Below are positions 30,201 to 38,239 of a DNA stretch of 64,000 bases, piece by piece. Both the position numbers and the translations under genes were made by a program. Origin of the DNA: G963663365 sp963663365 (GTDB lineage: Bacteria; Hinthialibacterota; Hinthialibacteria; Hinthialibacterales; G963663365). Every line of letters starts with the position of its first letter. Positions within the stretch are counted from its first letter, which is position 1. The DNA lies in the NCBI GenBank assembly GCA_963663365.2, contig CAXXIH010000008.1, positions 310,001 through 374,000 of the forward strand, read 5' to 3'. The notes below the pieces were generated by a model. It searched no databases. It was not told where the DNA came from and was given only the letters and a program-made list of their open reading frames with translations.

Positions 30201-33200
30201 GTTAAAGAACTCATCCAGGATAGAGTCTAATGCTTCGGTATCGAGAACATCCGTCAAATTTAATGATCCGATGTCGCCTTCCGGCGACAGGACAGCATCC
30301 AGTTTCGCGCGAACCTGCCTTTCACTTTCTTGTAACGCCTTTTCGGCCTGCTTTCGTTCAGTGATATCGCGGATAACCACCAACGAACCATTTTCTCCGG
30401 AACACTGGAACAAGGAACCGCACAACTCACCAAAGAAAACAGAACCATCTTTCCGTTTCATAACCAGTTCGAGATCTTTGACTTTTATATTGCGCTCTAT
30501 TGCGTTATGGAACGCCGAGGTTGCTTTAGGGATAACAGAATCATCAAGGAATTCAGTGAAATGACGTCCGCACATTTCCTTCGGTTCGATTTGATAGAGA
30601 CTTTTACAGGCCGGTGAGGCGAAGGTGACAATTCCCTGGGTATCAGTAAGCGCGATAAGATCACTGGTTTGCTCGGCAATGGAACGAAATTTTTCTTCGC
30701 TTCTGCGCAGGGCTTCTTCTGCCTGCTTCCGTTCAGTAATATCCCGGGTTATAGCTACGATCTCTTTGATCTCATTCGTCTCAAAATCATGAATGGTCCG
30801 GCTTGTGGTCTCAACCCAAACATAATGCCCCGACTTATGTTTAAGGCGATAGGAAACACTATAGGTAATTGGCCCTTCCAGAATTACCCTGTGGCTTTTC
30901 CGAACGATTTCGACGTCTTCAGGGAATAGAAGATCGTAAGGATTACAGCCAATAAGTTCCTCAGGTTCGTAGCCTAAAAGGTTGCGGCATATTGGCGAAA
31001 CATAGATAAATATACCATTCGCATCGTGACGGGTGATCATATCCGTGGCGTTCTCGGCCAAAAGACGGTATTGCTCTTCGCTGGCTGCCAGAGCCTTTTG
31101 ATTTTCCTTTTCTTTACGGGCAATGCGGCCAGCCCAAATCATCGCCGCGCAAGCCTGTGTCAGCGGCTTGATAAACTCGGCGGTTTCTAGGGTGTATCCA
31201 TCCGGACAATTTGCCACTCCGGCCACGCCGATAATCTCTTTGCCATAATAGAGCGGGATTCCCATATAATTGGTTAAAGGAGGATGGCCCTTGGGAATCC
31301 CATGTGAACGGGGATGCCGGGAAACGTCATTGGCAATAATGGTCTGGTTTTCAAGAATGGGGGCTCCCGCAAGATTGTTCAAATTACGAAATTCTAGATT
31401 TTGATTGACCAGTTCCTGATAGAGGCGGCGGGATTCATCATTCCAGGAAATATCCGATAAAGCCAAACTGAGTTTATAGGGAGTCCCGTCCGGGTCATGC
31501 AAGACTTCATCCAAGAATCCGTACGCACTGCCGGTGGCCTCAATCAAAGTATGCAGCATGTTTTGATAAACCAGAGTGGATTCGTGTCCCGAAATAAATA
31601 GGTCCTGTGTTTCTTGGATTGCAGAGAGCAAATTCTTTTGTTTCTGAAGATTTTTTTCCGCGTTTCTATATTCCGTAATGTCATGCCCGAAAATTGCCAC
31701 CCGGTTCACGTTGCCATGATCGTCCAACACAGGGAAAAGATGACTACTGATCGATCGACTATCCCGAACGTCCTCGAAGTGGAGCGGTTTACCGGTCTGG
31801 ATAACCTGTTCCAAAAACTTCCGCCTGGAGGATGCCAATTCAGGTGTCAGTAAATCATAAATACGCCGACCGATCATATCTCCAGGCTGAAGTCCTAAGC
31901 GATCAGCCGAAACGCTGTTACAACTTACTATCATTCCCCGTTTATCCACTAGAAAAGCCGCCTCCGGGCTGGCATTGATCAAGGCCTCCAAGTTCTGTTC
32001 GCTTTCCCATAGCGCTACTTCCGCCCGCTTGCGTTCGGTGACTTCATGTAAAGTAAAAACCAATCCGGTCACCTTCCCGGCGTCATCTTTTATAGGTATT
32101 AAACTCCAATCCCAGTAGGTTACCCCACGTTCAGGTTGATCTGGAAATTCGAAAGGCCGGGCTTCTACAAAAAAAGACTCACCTGTGTCTACAATACGCT
32201 GGAAAATCTCTTGGTTTTCCTCATGGGGATAAAGATCGAAATGGTTCTTTCCCGGGAAAAAGGACGGTTCGTGTTTGCAGGTGTCGGCATAAGCTTGGTT
32301 TACCCAAATAAAGTTAAAATATTTATCAAGGTACACTGCCATCATACGCGTATGTTCGAGTACACCTGATAAGAGCTGGTTGGATTCTCGAATTTTCTTT
32401 TCCGCCCGCTTTTTTTCCAAAACACTTTCTATACCCCCAAGGAATGATATGATTTGTTTGATATCCTCTTGTGTGTAATCTGTACGCTTATTGGCAACAG
32501 CCGCGAGGGCTGTGATTCTCCCATCGGAGAAAAAAGGCACAACCAACAAATTCGTAAGAGGAACATGCCCCAAAGGAAATCCTTTCTTTGCAGGATGTTT
32601 GGCGGAATAATCATTTAGCATCAAAGGCTTTTTGAGCCGAATTGCCTCTGCCCATATACCGGCTTCGCTGACTAGAAAATCGACGGGGTTATCCACCACA
32701 GAGAAATTTTCCATGGCAGCGCCGTTCCAAGAGTGGACAGTCATGACCGTTTCATCGGCATTGAGAAAGCCATAAAAACCATATTGACTTTCGGTCATTT
32801 CCACGATTTCATGAAGAATATGGTTATTGATCGTTTGAAAATCGTACTCACGTACTGAAGCGACACTCCAAAGCGCCTTCAATCTCAATTCATTTTGTCT
32901 CTGTTGTTGTTCGGCCCTCCTGCGCTCACTGATATCCCGGGCTACGGAAATTACATGAGTTTGCCCTTCGATTCTAAATACCCGGCTGGACACTTCCACG
33001 GGGATTTGGCTACCAGACTTGCAACGGTGAAAAATCTCAAAGGTACAGTTCCCGGTTTCCGCCAATGTCTTCAATGCATGATTTCTGATATCCTCCATTC
33101 CTTCCGCTCCAACATCTTCGGGAGCGAGTTCAAGTAATTCTTTGCGGCTATAACCCAGCCGGGAACAGGCGATATCGTTGACCTCAATAAATTTTCCAGG

Positions 33201-33734
33201 TTTCCCATTTGTCAAAGGATAAACAAAAACCGCGTCGTTACCGCTATTAAATAGATGGGTGTATCTTTCTTCTCTTTTTTTGAGTTCCTTCACGGTCAGT
33301 GCGAGTTTTTTTTCGGTTTCCAACTCCTGAAATAAACGTCCAAAGACCTCAGGTAAAAGATCGGTAAGATTCAGACCTTTTACGAGATAATCCCGAGCCC
33401 CCATTTTCATCAACTCAACCGCTGTTTTTTCATCGCCATGACCGGTCATGGCAACAAAAGGAAGACGGTATCCCTCCTTGTATAGGCTCCGGATGAGCTC
33501 GGTTCCTTGCATATCCGGTAGTTTTTGGTCGAGAAGTAAGACGAGATTAGGATCGGCAACAACCCGCTCAATGGCCTCAGCACCGGTCAATACGCCTTCT
33601 GTTTGAAACCCGGCTTTGCGTAAAGCCTTTTGAGATAAGTTGTTTAAACCCTCATCATCGTCTACGACTAGTACACGCCGAATTTGTTGTACCTCAGGCT
33701 CAGCATTTTCTTGGTTGTCATATGCCTTGGTCAT
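27297..33734 (-). CDS. 2145-residue hybrid histidine kinase with receivers at both ends and a PocR domain
   Basis: Intact frame. Order: receiver (20-135, Asp69 in LLLDQKLPDMQG), PAS (about 155), GAF (about 285), PAS (about 450), PAS (about 580), GAF (about 705), PAS (about 890), PAS (about 1020), a PocR-type sensory domain (about 1160-1330, DICTRFHRCHAETEKNC, APIILGGKHLGNIFLGQFF), PAS (about 1345), PAS (about 1470), GAF (about 1600), HisKA with His1785 in GGVAHDFNN, HATPase_c (DNGCGMD, GEGTGLGLATVYG) and receiver (MTDVIMPEMNG). No membrane helix, so it is cytoplasmic. It is last in the kaiC-kaiB operon, 3 bp after the single-domain receiver gene, which suggests joint control. PocR domains often bind hydrocarbon derivatives, but the ligand here is unknown. 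Confidence 0.94.
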   Translation of the reverse strand: MTKAYDNQENAEPEVQQIRRVLVVDDDEGLNNLSQKALRKAGFQTEGVLTGAEAIERVVADPNLVLLLDQKLPDMQGTELIRSLYKEGYRLPFVAMTGHGDEKTAVELMKMGARDYLVKGLNLTDLLPEVFGRLFQELETEKKLALTVKELKKREERYTHLFNSGNDAVFVYPLTNGKPGKFIEVNDIACSRLGYSRKELLELAPEDVGAEGMEDIRNHALKTLAETGNCTFEIFHRCKSGSQIPVEVSSRVFRIEGQTHVISVARDISERRRAEQQQRQNELRLKALWSVASVREYDFQTINNHILHEIVEMTESQYGFYGFLNADETVMTVHSWNGAAMENFSVVDNPVDFLVSEAGIWAEAIRLKKPLMLNDYSAKHPAKKGFPLGHVPLTNLLVVPFFSDGRITALAAVANKRTDYTQEDIKQIISFLGGIESVLEKKRAEKKIRESNQLLSGVLEHTRMMAVYLDKYFNFIWVNQAYADTCKHEPSFFPGKNHFDLYPHEENQEIFQRIVDTGESFFVEARPFEFPDQPERGVTYWDWSLIPIKDDAGKVTGLVFTLHEVTERKRAEVALWESEQNLEALINASPEAAFLVDKRGMIVSCNSVSADRLGLQPGDMIGRRIYDLLTPELASSRRKFLEQVIQTGKPLHFEDVRDSRSISSHLFPVLDDHGNVNRVAIFGHDITEYRNAEKNLQKQKNLLSAIQETQDLFISGHESTLVYQNMLHTLIEATGSAYGFLDEVLHDPDGTPYKLSLALSDISWNDESRRLYQELVNQNLEFRNLNNLAGAPILENQTIIANDVSRHPRSHGIPKGHPPLTNYMGIPLYYGKEIIGVAGVANCPDGYTLETAEFIKPLTQACAAMIWAGRIARKEKENQKALAASEEQYRLLAENATDMITRHDANGIFIYVSPICRNLLGYEPEELIGCNPYDLLFPEDVEIVRKSHRVILEGPITYSVSYRLKHKSGHYVWVETTSRTIHDFETNEIKEIVAITRDITERKQAEEALRRSEEKFRSIAEQTSDLIALTDTQGIVTFASPACKSLYQIEPKEMCGRHFTEFLDDSVIPKATSAFHNAIERNIKVKDLELVMKRKDGSVFFGELCGSLFQCSGENGSLVVIRDITERKQAEKALQESERQVRAKLDAVLSPEGDIGSLNLTDVLDTEALDSILDEFFNITGIGVGVLDLEGKVLVAKGWQDICTRFHRCHAETEKNCIESDLYLSRGAVPGEYREYRCKNNMLDLAAPIILGGKHLGNIFLGQFFYSDEEPDYEVFRAQAQKYGFNREEYLAALDRVPRWDRETVKHVMHFYSRFACFISYLSYGTLKLARSLERQRNIEKELRDSEELFRTVFEQSAVGIAQVRPDGHFMEINSQFCEIIGYTKDKLYNLTFEDITHPEDLKKEFEIINRVLAGEIDTFEIEKRYIHKEGNFVWVRMLSNVVRDAGGEIKYAIVAVVDISEQKKVQEELRESERQKNLILNSTSEMIAYYNPDFKVIWANRASGKSMGLPVEELIGRYCYDIWCQGDEPSEDCPVLKARESKTPQQGERQTPDGRYWFLRGFPVLDENGQIEALVEFGQEITEKKKAQDALTRQQRAITLYNHIANVFLTAPQEEIFSQVLNVILEALESRFGYFAYIDDDGNLVCPSMTRDVWEKCGVADKSIIFLSEEWGGLWGKSLLEKRTLMANQGLQLPEGHIQLENALAVPIVHHGKLIGQFVVANKLGGYNQYDQELLESAAAQTAPVLAAQLEETRQRQAHEKLEEQYRQAQKLESVGRLAGGVAHDFNNMLSLIMGHAELAIDQLDPSNPLYESFQEIINGAQRSADLTRQLLAFARKQTISPKVINLNRVVEGMLKMLRRLIGEDIDLSWMPGEDLWRINVDPTQIDQVLANLCVNARDAISGVGKITIETTNFLVDEVYCSEKSNCVPGEYVQLVISDNGCGMDKETLNQIFEPFFTTKGMGEGTGLGLATVYGIVKQNKGFIDVYSELGHGTAFKIFLPRYVGKTDPIKKKNAVSAAKIGHETILLVEDEPAILKMSVKMLEKQGYKVLAANTPGEAIELAEIHGGQIDLLMTDVIMPEMNGRDLARRILSIYPSLKRLFMSGYTADVIAHHGVLDKEMCFIQKPFTKKELTSKVREVLDQD

Positions 33735-33737
33735 TAT

Positions 33738-34187
33738 TCAATCCCATTCTCCGTTGATTGTGGGAACCTCGACCACGGATAGAAAAAGTCCCAGCTGACG
33801 AATGGCGTTTACAAAATCCTCGTAATCAATGGGTTTGGAGATGTAATTGCTGCATCCCAAGGTGTGGCAATGTTCCACCTCCCTAGGATCATCCGTCGTA
33901 GTGATCATAATCACTGGAAGTCTGCAAAGTTTAGGGTCGGATTTTACCTGTTCCAAAACTTGAATCCCATCGAATTTGGGCATACGAATATCAAGGAGGA
34001 GTACGTAGGCCTTTCCGGATTGGCGGTGAGGTCCTTCGCCTTCCTGAAATAGAAAATTCAGAATTGCTTGACCGTCCTTGAAAAATAGAATTTCATTTAC
34101 GATACCCGCACGGAATAAATTCTTTTTGATTAATCTGGCGTGCCCCTCATCGTCTTCAGCGACAAGGATGGTTACATTCTTGTGCAT
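33738..34187 (-). CDS. Single-domain response regulator (Rcp1/CheY-like)
   Basis: 149 residues from the ATG at 34187, preceded by AGGAGAGGAA. It is a lone receiver of the type paired with phytochrome-like kinases: AEDDEGHARLIKKNL, the extended insert EGEGPHRQSGKA, acceptor Asp in LLLDIRMPKFDG, ITTTDD, and Lys in SKPID. There is no output domain. It likely shuttles phosphate between the kinase encoded just upstream (34224-37931, whose HisKA is of the phytochrome-kinase class) and other partners. Gaps to its neighbours are 36 bp and 3 bp, consistent with one transcript. Confidence 0.95.
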   Translation of the reverse strand: MHKNVTILVAEDDEGHARLIKKNLFRAGIVNEILFFKDGQAILNFLFQEGEGPHRQSGKAYVLLLDIRMPKFDGIQVLEQVKSDPKLCRLPVIMITTTDDPREVEHCHTLGCSNYISKPIDYEDFVNAIRQLGLFLSVVEVPTINGEWD

Positions 34188-34223
34188 CAAAGTTCCTCTC
34201 CTTGGTTTAATACTATTGTAACG

Positions 34224-35306
34224 CTAGTTTAACCGGCTTGCCGGAAACGACACATAAAAGCGGCTGCCGGCGCCAATTTCCGATTCAACCCAAACTGCCC
34301 CTTCCAGCCTTTCCACGAGACGCTTAACAATTGTCAAACCGAGCCCCTCCCCTTTGCCAGCGCCTGGATCGATTCGAAGGAATATTTCAAATATTTTCTT
34401 CAATTGATTAGGGGCAATGCCAATCCCATTATCTTCAATGCAATAAACAGAACGTTTTCCCTCGATCTTTCCGGCAATACGAATAATGCCAGGCCGCTTT
34501 GGATCGAGATATTTCAGCGCATTATCCAATAGATTGGTGAAGATTTGGTTTACCTGGACGGCGTCACTGTGACAAGGCGGCAGTTCGCCAATATCCAGTT
34601 TCACATTGGTTTCTTTAATTTGGAAATCCATGGATTCAATAACGTTCGAAAGGATTTGAATCATATCCAGCTCTTCAAACTTCAATACCGTGCGCCCCGA
34701 GCGCGAGAGCCGTAAAAGACCTGTCAAAAGTCTATCCATTTTAGAAGCGCTGGTTCGGATAAATCGTAACGCCTCAGGAATGTCTATATCAATCAAGGGA
34801 ATTAACGCCGAAATTCTATTCTTTGGAACCTCGGCAAGAATGCCGCGCAATTCTTGGAGCGTATATTCCAATTCTTTGCTGTATCCATCGATATTAACAA
34901 GAGGAGAACGAAGATCGTGGGAAGCCGCATAAAACACTTGCTCGAGTTCGTCGTTTTTGGCCGCGAGGATGGCGGCAAGCCTTTCCCGCTCCAACTCCGC
35001 GCGCTTCCGGCCGGTAATATCATTAGCGATAGAAAGCAGACGCTTTTTCCCCTCGACTTCAATAATCTCGGCCGAATAGAGACAAACGAGCCTTGAGCCA
35101 TCGGCGCGGTTTAACTTTACTTCAATATCATGGATACGTCCATCGGTTCTTAGAGTTTTCTGTAAACGGTTTCTCTCCTTAGCTGTGATGAATCCGAGGT
35201 CTGTGGAAGTTACGCCGATAATAGACTCACGGCTGTAGCCCGTAACCTCAACAAAGGCATTATTGACTTCGATATAACGGCCGTCTTGAATTTCGCTGAT
35301 CGACAT
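34224..35306 (-). CDS. Kinase half: PAS, HisKA and HATPase_c
   Basis: 360 residues from the ATG at 35306, which lies 15 bp after the in-frame TAA; no clear ribosome site precedes it, so translation would depend on re-initiation or readthrough. A nearly complete PAS (GRYIEVNNAFVEVTGYS, PAC ANDITGRKR) leads to HisKA with His130 in AASHDLRSPL and HATPase_c (FTNLLDNALKY, DNGIGI, GKGEGLGLTIVKRLVE). All transmitter residues are present, so this piece could be an active soluble kinase. The single-domain receiver encoded 36 bp downstream is its likely partner. Confidence 0.8.
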   Translation of the reverse strand: MSISEIQDGRYIEVNNAFVEVTGYSRESIIGVTSTDLGFITAKERNRLQKTLRTDGRIHDIEVKLNRADGSRLVCLYSAEIIEVEGKKRLLSIANDITGRKRAELERERLAAILAAKNDELEQVFYAASHDLRSPLVNIDGYSKELEYTLQELRGILAEVPKNRISALIPLIDIDIPEALRFIRTSASKMDRLLTGLLRLSRSGRTVLKFEELDMIQILSNVIESMDFQIKETNVKLDIGELPPCHSDAVQVNQIFTNLLDNALKYLDPKRPGIIRIAGKIEGKRSVYCIEDNGIGIAPNQLKKIFEIFLRIDPGAGKGEGLGLTIVKRLVERLEGAVWVESEIGAGSRFYVSFPASRLN

Positions 35307-35321
35307 TAAACATGGAGCGTT

Positions 35322-37931
35322 TTAAAATATTTTTGAGAACTTTTCTTCCGACGCCTTTAAAGTTTTTTCTGCATGTTTGCGGAAAGTGATGTCGGTTGCC
35401 ACACCTAAAATACATTCTTTGTTATTTAAAAGTTCAAGAGGAACTTTCTGTGTTTGAAACCAGATTGTTTCACCATCTTGAGATGTAAAAGACTCTTCTG
35501 GTATCAATTTTGGTTGCGAACGGTCGATGACTTCCCTGTCATCCGCAAGAAATTTTTCGATTTCTTCTGGGGTCGCCAGCTGGACTTGTGCGTAATCAAG
35601 ATCGGTTTTACCGATCATCTCTTCAGGTGTAGTATTGTGGAGATTTGCCATGTATTTATTGACCAGAAGATAGCGTCCGTCTCGATCTTTGGCGAAAATA
35701 CAGCAACTTGCCGCGTCGATTACGGCGCGAAGAAGATATTCGCTCTCCCGCCGCGCTTGTTCCCCTTGTATACGTTCAGTGACATCTTGAACGAAACCTA
35801 CGAGACGGCGAATTTGCCCTGTCTTGTCACGCTCCGCCTGGCCATATGCGATACAATGCCGAATGGTGCCATCGGACCGAATCGCGCGGAGTTCCAATTT
35901 GTAGGGTGTTCCCGTGGAAAGGCAGTTCTTGACCGCTTCCCGCAGCCGATCCATATCCTCGGGAAGGTAAAGTTCGCCTTGTTGAGCGTAATTGGGTGCG
36001 GACTCTTGGGGATTTCTCCCAAAAATGCGGAAAAGTTCTTCCGACCAACTTACGTGATCTTCTTGAATGTCCCATTCCCAACTGCCCACATTGGCAATGC
36101 GCTCTGTGCGGACGAGCATCTCATGGCTCTCTCGCCGCGCTTGTTCGACCCGTTTGACTTGGGTTATATCCCGCGCTACGCCCCAAAGGTATCGCGGAAT
36201 ACCATCTTCCTCGAAAACGGCGTACGACTGAAGTTCAACCGGAAAAACCGTACCGTCTTTTCGAATGTATTCCTTCTCGTAAATCCCCGAATACCCCTGC
36301 TTGAGCAAACATTTTTTCCAAATTTCCTCGGCCTCCCATTCACGCCAGTTCTCCGGGGTAATGCGATAGAAATTCTCCATCTCCCGCAATTCTTGCAAGG
36401 AATAGCCCAGCATGTCGCAATAGGCTTGGTTGGCATCCAGAAAGCGTCCCGTTGCATCCACCATGACAAGGCCGTCGCGGCTGCCTTCAAAAATTTCCCG
36501 GTAACGCCTTTCGCTTAGCAGAAGAGCATCGGCATTTATTTTTTGCTCGGTAATATCTTGGAATGTCCCCCAGAGTTTGACGACCTGGCCGTCTTCTACT
36601 ACAGGTTCGCATTTGGTGTGGGCCCACAGTTGCTTCCCCTTGGCTGTGATAAACCGAACTTCAAGATCGTAGGGTTTGCCATTTTCCAGTGCGGCTTGAA
36701 TGCAAGCTTCGAGGCGGGGACGGTCTTCTGGATGGAAAAACTCAATCGCCGTTTCAACCTCAGGTACATAATCATCGGGGACTTCATGAATCTCCCGTGT
36801 AACATTGGTCCACGTCAATCGTTTATTATTAGCATCGACTTCCCAACCTCCCACTCTGGCCATACGGCCGGTGGAATCCAGTACTCTTTCTCTTTCAAGC
36901 AGGGCTTCTTCAGCGTTTTTTCGCTTGGTAATATCAAGACCGTGTGAGATTACTCCATTAATCTGACCGGTTTCATCGCGGTAGGGGAAGTACTGCATCT
37001 CCATCCATCGTTTCCCCTTGCCGGGGAAATCGACATGCACTTCGTATTGGACCGCTTCCCCGGAAAGGCAACGGTCCAAATATGGCTTGATCTCTGTTTC
37101 AAATAACGCCTTTCCACAATAGTCCGCAACGGTTTTCCCCAGGATATGTTTTAAGGAAATATTAAATAATTCGGCATAACAATCATTTACGGCTAGATAT
37201 CGATAGTCCCGGGAAACAAAAGCCATGGGCTGAGGAATGGTCGAAACGATATGTTTGAGTCTATGGAGCTGTTCATCCGCTTCGATCTTATATAAGGCGA
37301 AAGATAGGTCATTAGCCAATTCCTTAAAAAGACCCTGCTCCTCCTCATCGTAGGCAAAGGATTTTGGCGTGGACACAGAAATGATACCATAAATACGGTC
37401 CTGGTACGCCAGTCGATGGGTCATTCCAGCCCGGCCCTCGTAGGCATTGGATAGTAGACAATCAAAACACTCAGTTGGAGGATCTTTCATCACCACAAGA
37501 CCGTCTCGGTCGAGTGCTTGCCTCATACAGCTGGAGAATTTTCCTTGTTCAAGCTGGATGCACATAGCCTCAAAACCACCGTCAAAGCCTGATGCAGCCG
37601 TCATCTTTACCGTATTATCCGTATCATCGATCAGGGCGATCCAGGCATTAAGATACCCAAGTGTCTCGGTTAGGTTTTGGCAGGTAGATTCGAGCAACCG
37701 TTTCGGATCGTTTTCGGCTACGATAAGTTGATTGACATTGCGAATGGCCAAGAGCACTTGCTTGATATGTGCTTCACGCGCTTGCACTTCGGCCAGACGT
37801 ATTACCAATGTCTTTTTGCTGTCTTCATCTACGATTGTGTCGATTTGACCATTGCGAATCGCTTGAAGAGAGGATTCAGCAATGGCCAAACGACGCTTCA
37901 GGTCTTCGTATGTCGGTTCTGTTTTCCTCAT
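35322..37931 (-). CDS. Sensor half: GAF and five PAS domains
   Basis: 869 residues. An N-terminal coiled segment (EDLKRRLAIAESSLQAIRNGQID) is followed by GAF (about 50-205, with CFDCLL) and five PAS/PAC units (for example SRDYRYLAVNDCYAELF, and MVDATGRFLDANQAYCDMLGYS with PAC RDITQVKR). It ends at KFSKIF with TAA. No transmitter domain is present, so alone it would be a sensor or adaptor protein. Its ATG lies 2 bp beyond the kaiB stop codon, so it is translationally linked to kaiB. Confidence 0.8.
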   Translation of the reverse strand: MRKTEPTYEDLKRRLAIAESSLQAIRNGQIDTIVDEDSKKTLVIRLAEVQAREAHIKQVLLAIRNVNQLIVAENDPKRLLESTCQNLTETLGYLNAWIALIDDTDNTVKMTAASGFDGGFEAMCIQLEQGKFSSCMRQALDRDGLVVMKDPPTECFDCLLSNAYEGRAGMTHRLAYQDRIYGIISVSTPKSFAYDEEEQGLFKELANDLSFALYKIEADEQLHRLKHIVSTIPQPMAFVSRDYRYLAVNDCYAELFNISLKHILGKTVADYCGKALFETEIKPYLDRCLSGEAVQYEVHVDFPGKGKRWMEMQYFPYRDETGQINGVISHGLDITKRKNAEEALLERERVLDSTGRMARVGGWEVDANNKRLTWTNVTREIHEVPDDYVPEVETAIEFFHPEDRPRLEACIQAALENGKPYDLEVRFITAKGKQLWAHTKCEPVVEDGQVVKLWGTFQDITEQKINADALLLSERRYREIFEGSRDGLVMVDATGRFLDANQAYCDMLGYSLQELREMENFYRITPENWREWEAEEIWKKCLLKQGYSGIYEKEYIRKDGTVFPVELQSYAVFEEDGIPRYLWGVARDITQVKRVEQARRESHEMLVRTERIANVGSWEWDIQEDHVSWSEELFRIFGRNPQESAPNYAQQGELYLPEDMDRLREAVKNCLSTGTPYKLELRAIRSDGTIRHCIAYGQAERDKTGQIRRLVGFVQDVTERIQGEQARRESEYLLRAVIDAASCCIFAKDRDGRYLLVNKYMANLHNTTPEEMIGKTDLDYAQVQLATPEEIEKFLADDREVIDRSQPKLIPEESFTSQDGETIWFQTQKVPLELLNNKECILGVATDITFRKHAEKTLKASEEKFSKIF

Positions 37932-37933
37932 TA

Positions 37934-38239
37934 TTAAACGTCTTCTGGAAACAAGTTTCGTAAGGTTTCGTTGTTACACAAATTGCCAAAAATCAACGTT
38001 TCAGGGCTGGGGTCAATAACCAGTAACGCAGGTGTGACAAAGACTCCGCACTGTAAGGCCATTTGTGGATTTTCGTTTACATCCACGATTTCAATATCGA
38101 ACTTATAACCTGGCAGGCTTTCTTGAAAACGCTCAAGATTCTTTCGGGCAATAAGCGAGTTGGGAGCATCGCCTGCGATGAAAAGCCGAACGGCAAAACG
38201 TTTTTGGGCTCCTATTCTATTTTGACTATTATTTTCCAT
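37934..38239 (-). CDS. kaiB: Circadian clock protein KaiB homolog
   Basis: 101 residues from the ATG at 38239, preceded by GGAGG seven bases upstream; this start overlaps the end of kaiC by 11 bp, so the two are translationally coupled. The open frame extends further upstream inside kaiC, but that part is not KaiB-like. The sequence is a full thioredoxin-like KaiB: FAVRLFIAGDAPNSLIARKNL, FDIEIVDVNENPQMAL and the Thr-Pro turn in VFVTPALLVID, ending in ETLRNLF. In cyanobacteria KaiB switches fold to bind phosphorylated KaiC. No kaiA is present, as is usual outside cyanobacteria, so a true circadian role cannot be assumed; stress or timing signalling is equally possible. Confidence 0.93.
   Translation of the reverse strand: MENNSQNRIGAQKRFAVRLFIAGDAPNSLIARKNLERFQESLPGYKFDIEIVDVNENPQMALQCGVFVTPALLVIDPSPETLIFGNLCNNETLRNLFPEDV

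Larger units (their letters stand above)
34224..37931 (-). pseudogene. GAF multi-PAS histidine kinase of the kai operon, interrupted by an in-frame TAA
   Basis: 1236 codons from the ATG at 37931 (2 bp after the kaiB stop) to the stop at 34224, broken only by TAA at codon 870 (35322-35324). Read through: GAF (about 50-205), PAS near 210, 335, 470, 600, 725 and 860, HisKA of the phytochrome-kinase class (His1005 in AASHDLRSPL), and HATPase_c. The stop lies between EEKFSKIF and NAPCLMSIS, a common linker into a PAS domain where a sense codon is expected. Flanks are well conserved and in frame. The result is a sensor half and a kinase half. It is either a recent nonsense mutation or a functional split by re-initiation; it sits in an otherwise intact operon. 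Confidence 0.75.

Noticed and set aside
35454..36518. 354-codon open frame on the plus strand
   Set aside because: It lies entirely opposite PAS domains of the kai-operon kinase; its translation has no domain likeness and no ribosome site. It is a shadow frame.
4254..37931. Reassigned stop codons explaining the in-frame TAA and TGA in kinases
   Set aside because: TAA, TGA and TAG are all used as normal terminal stops here (kaiB ends in TAA, the cyclase at 11558 in TGA, the first kinase in TAG), so a changed genetic code is not supported.
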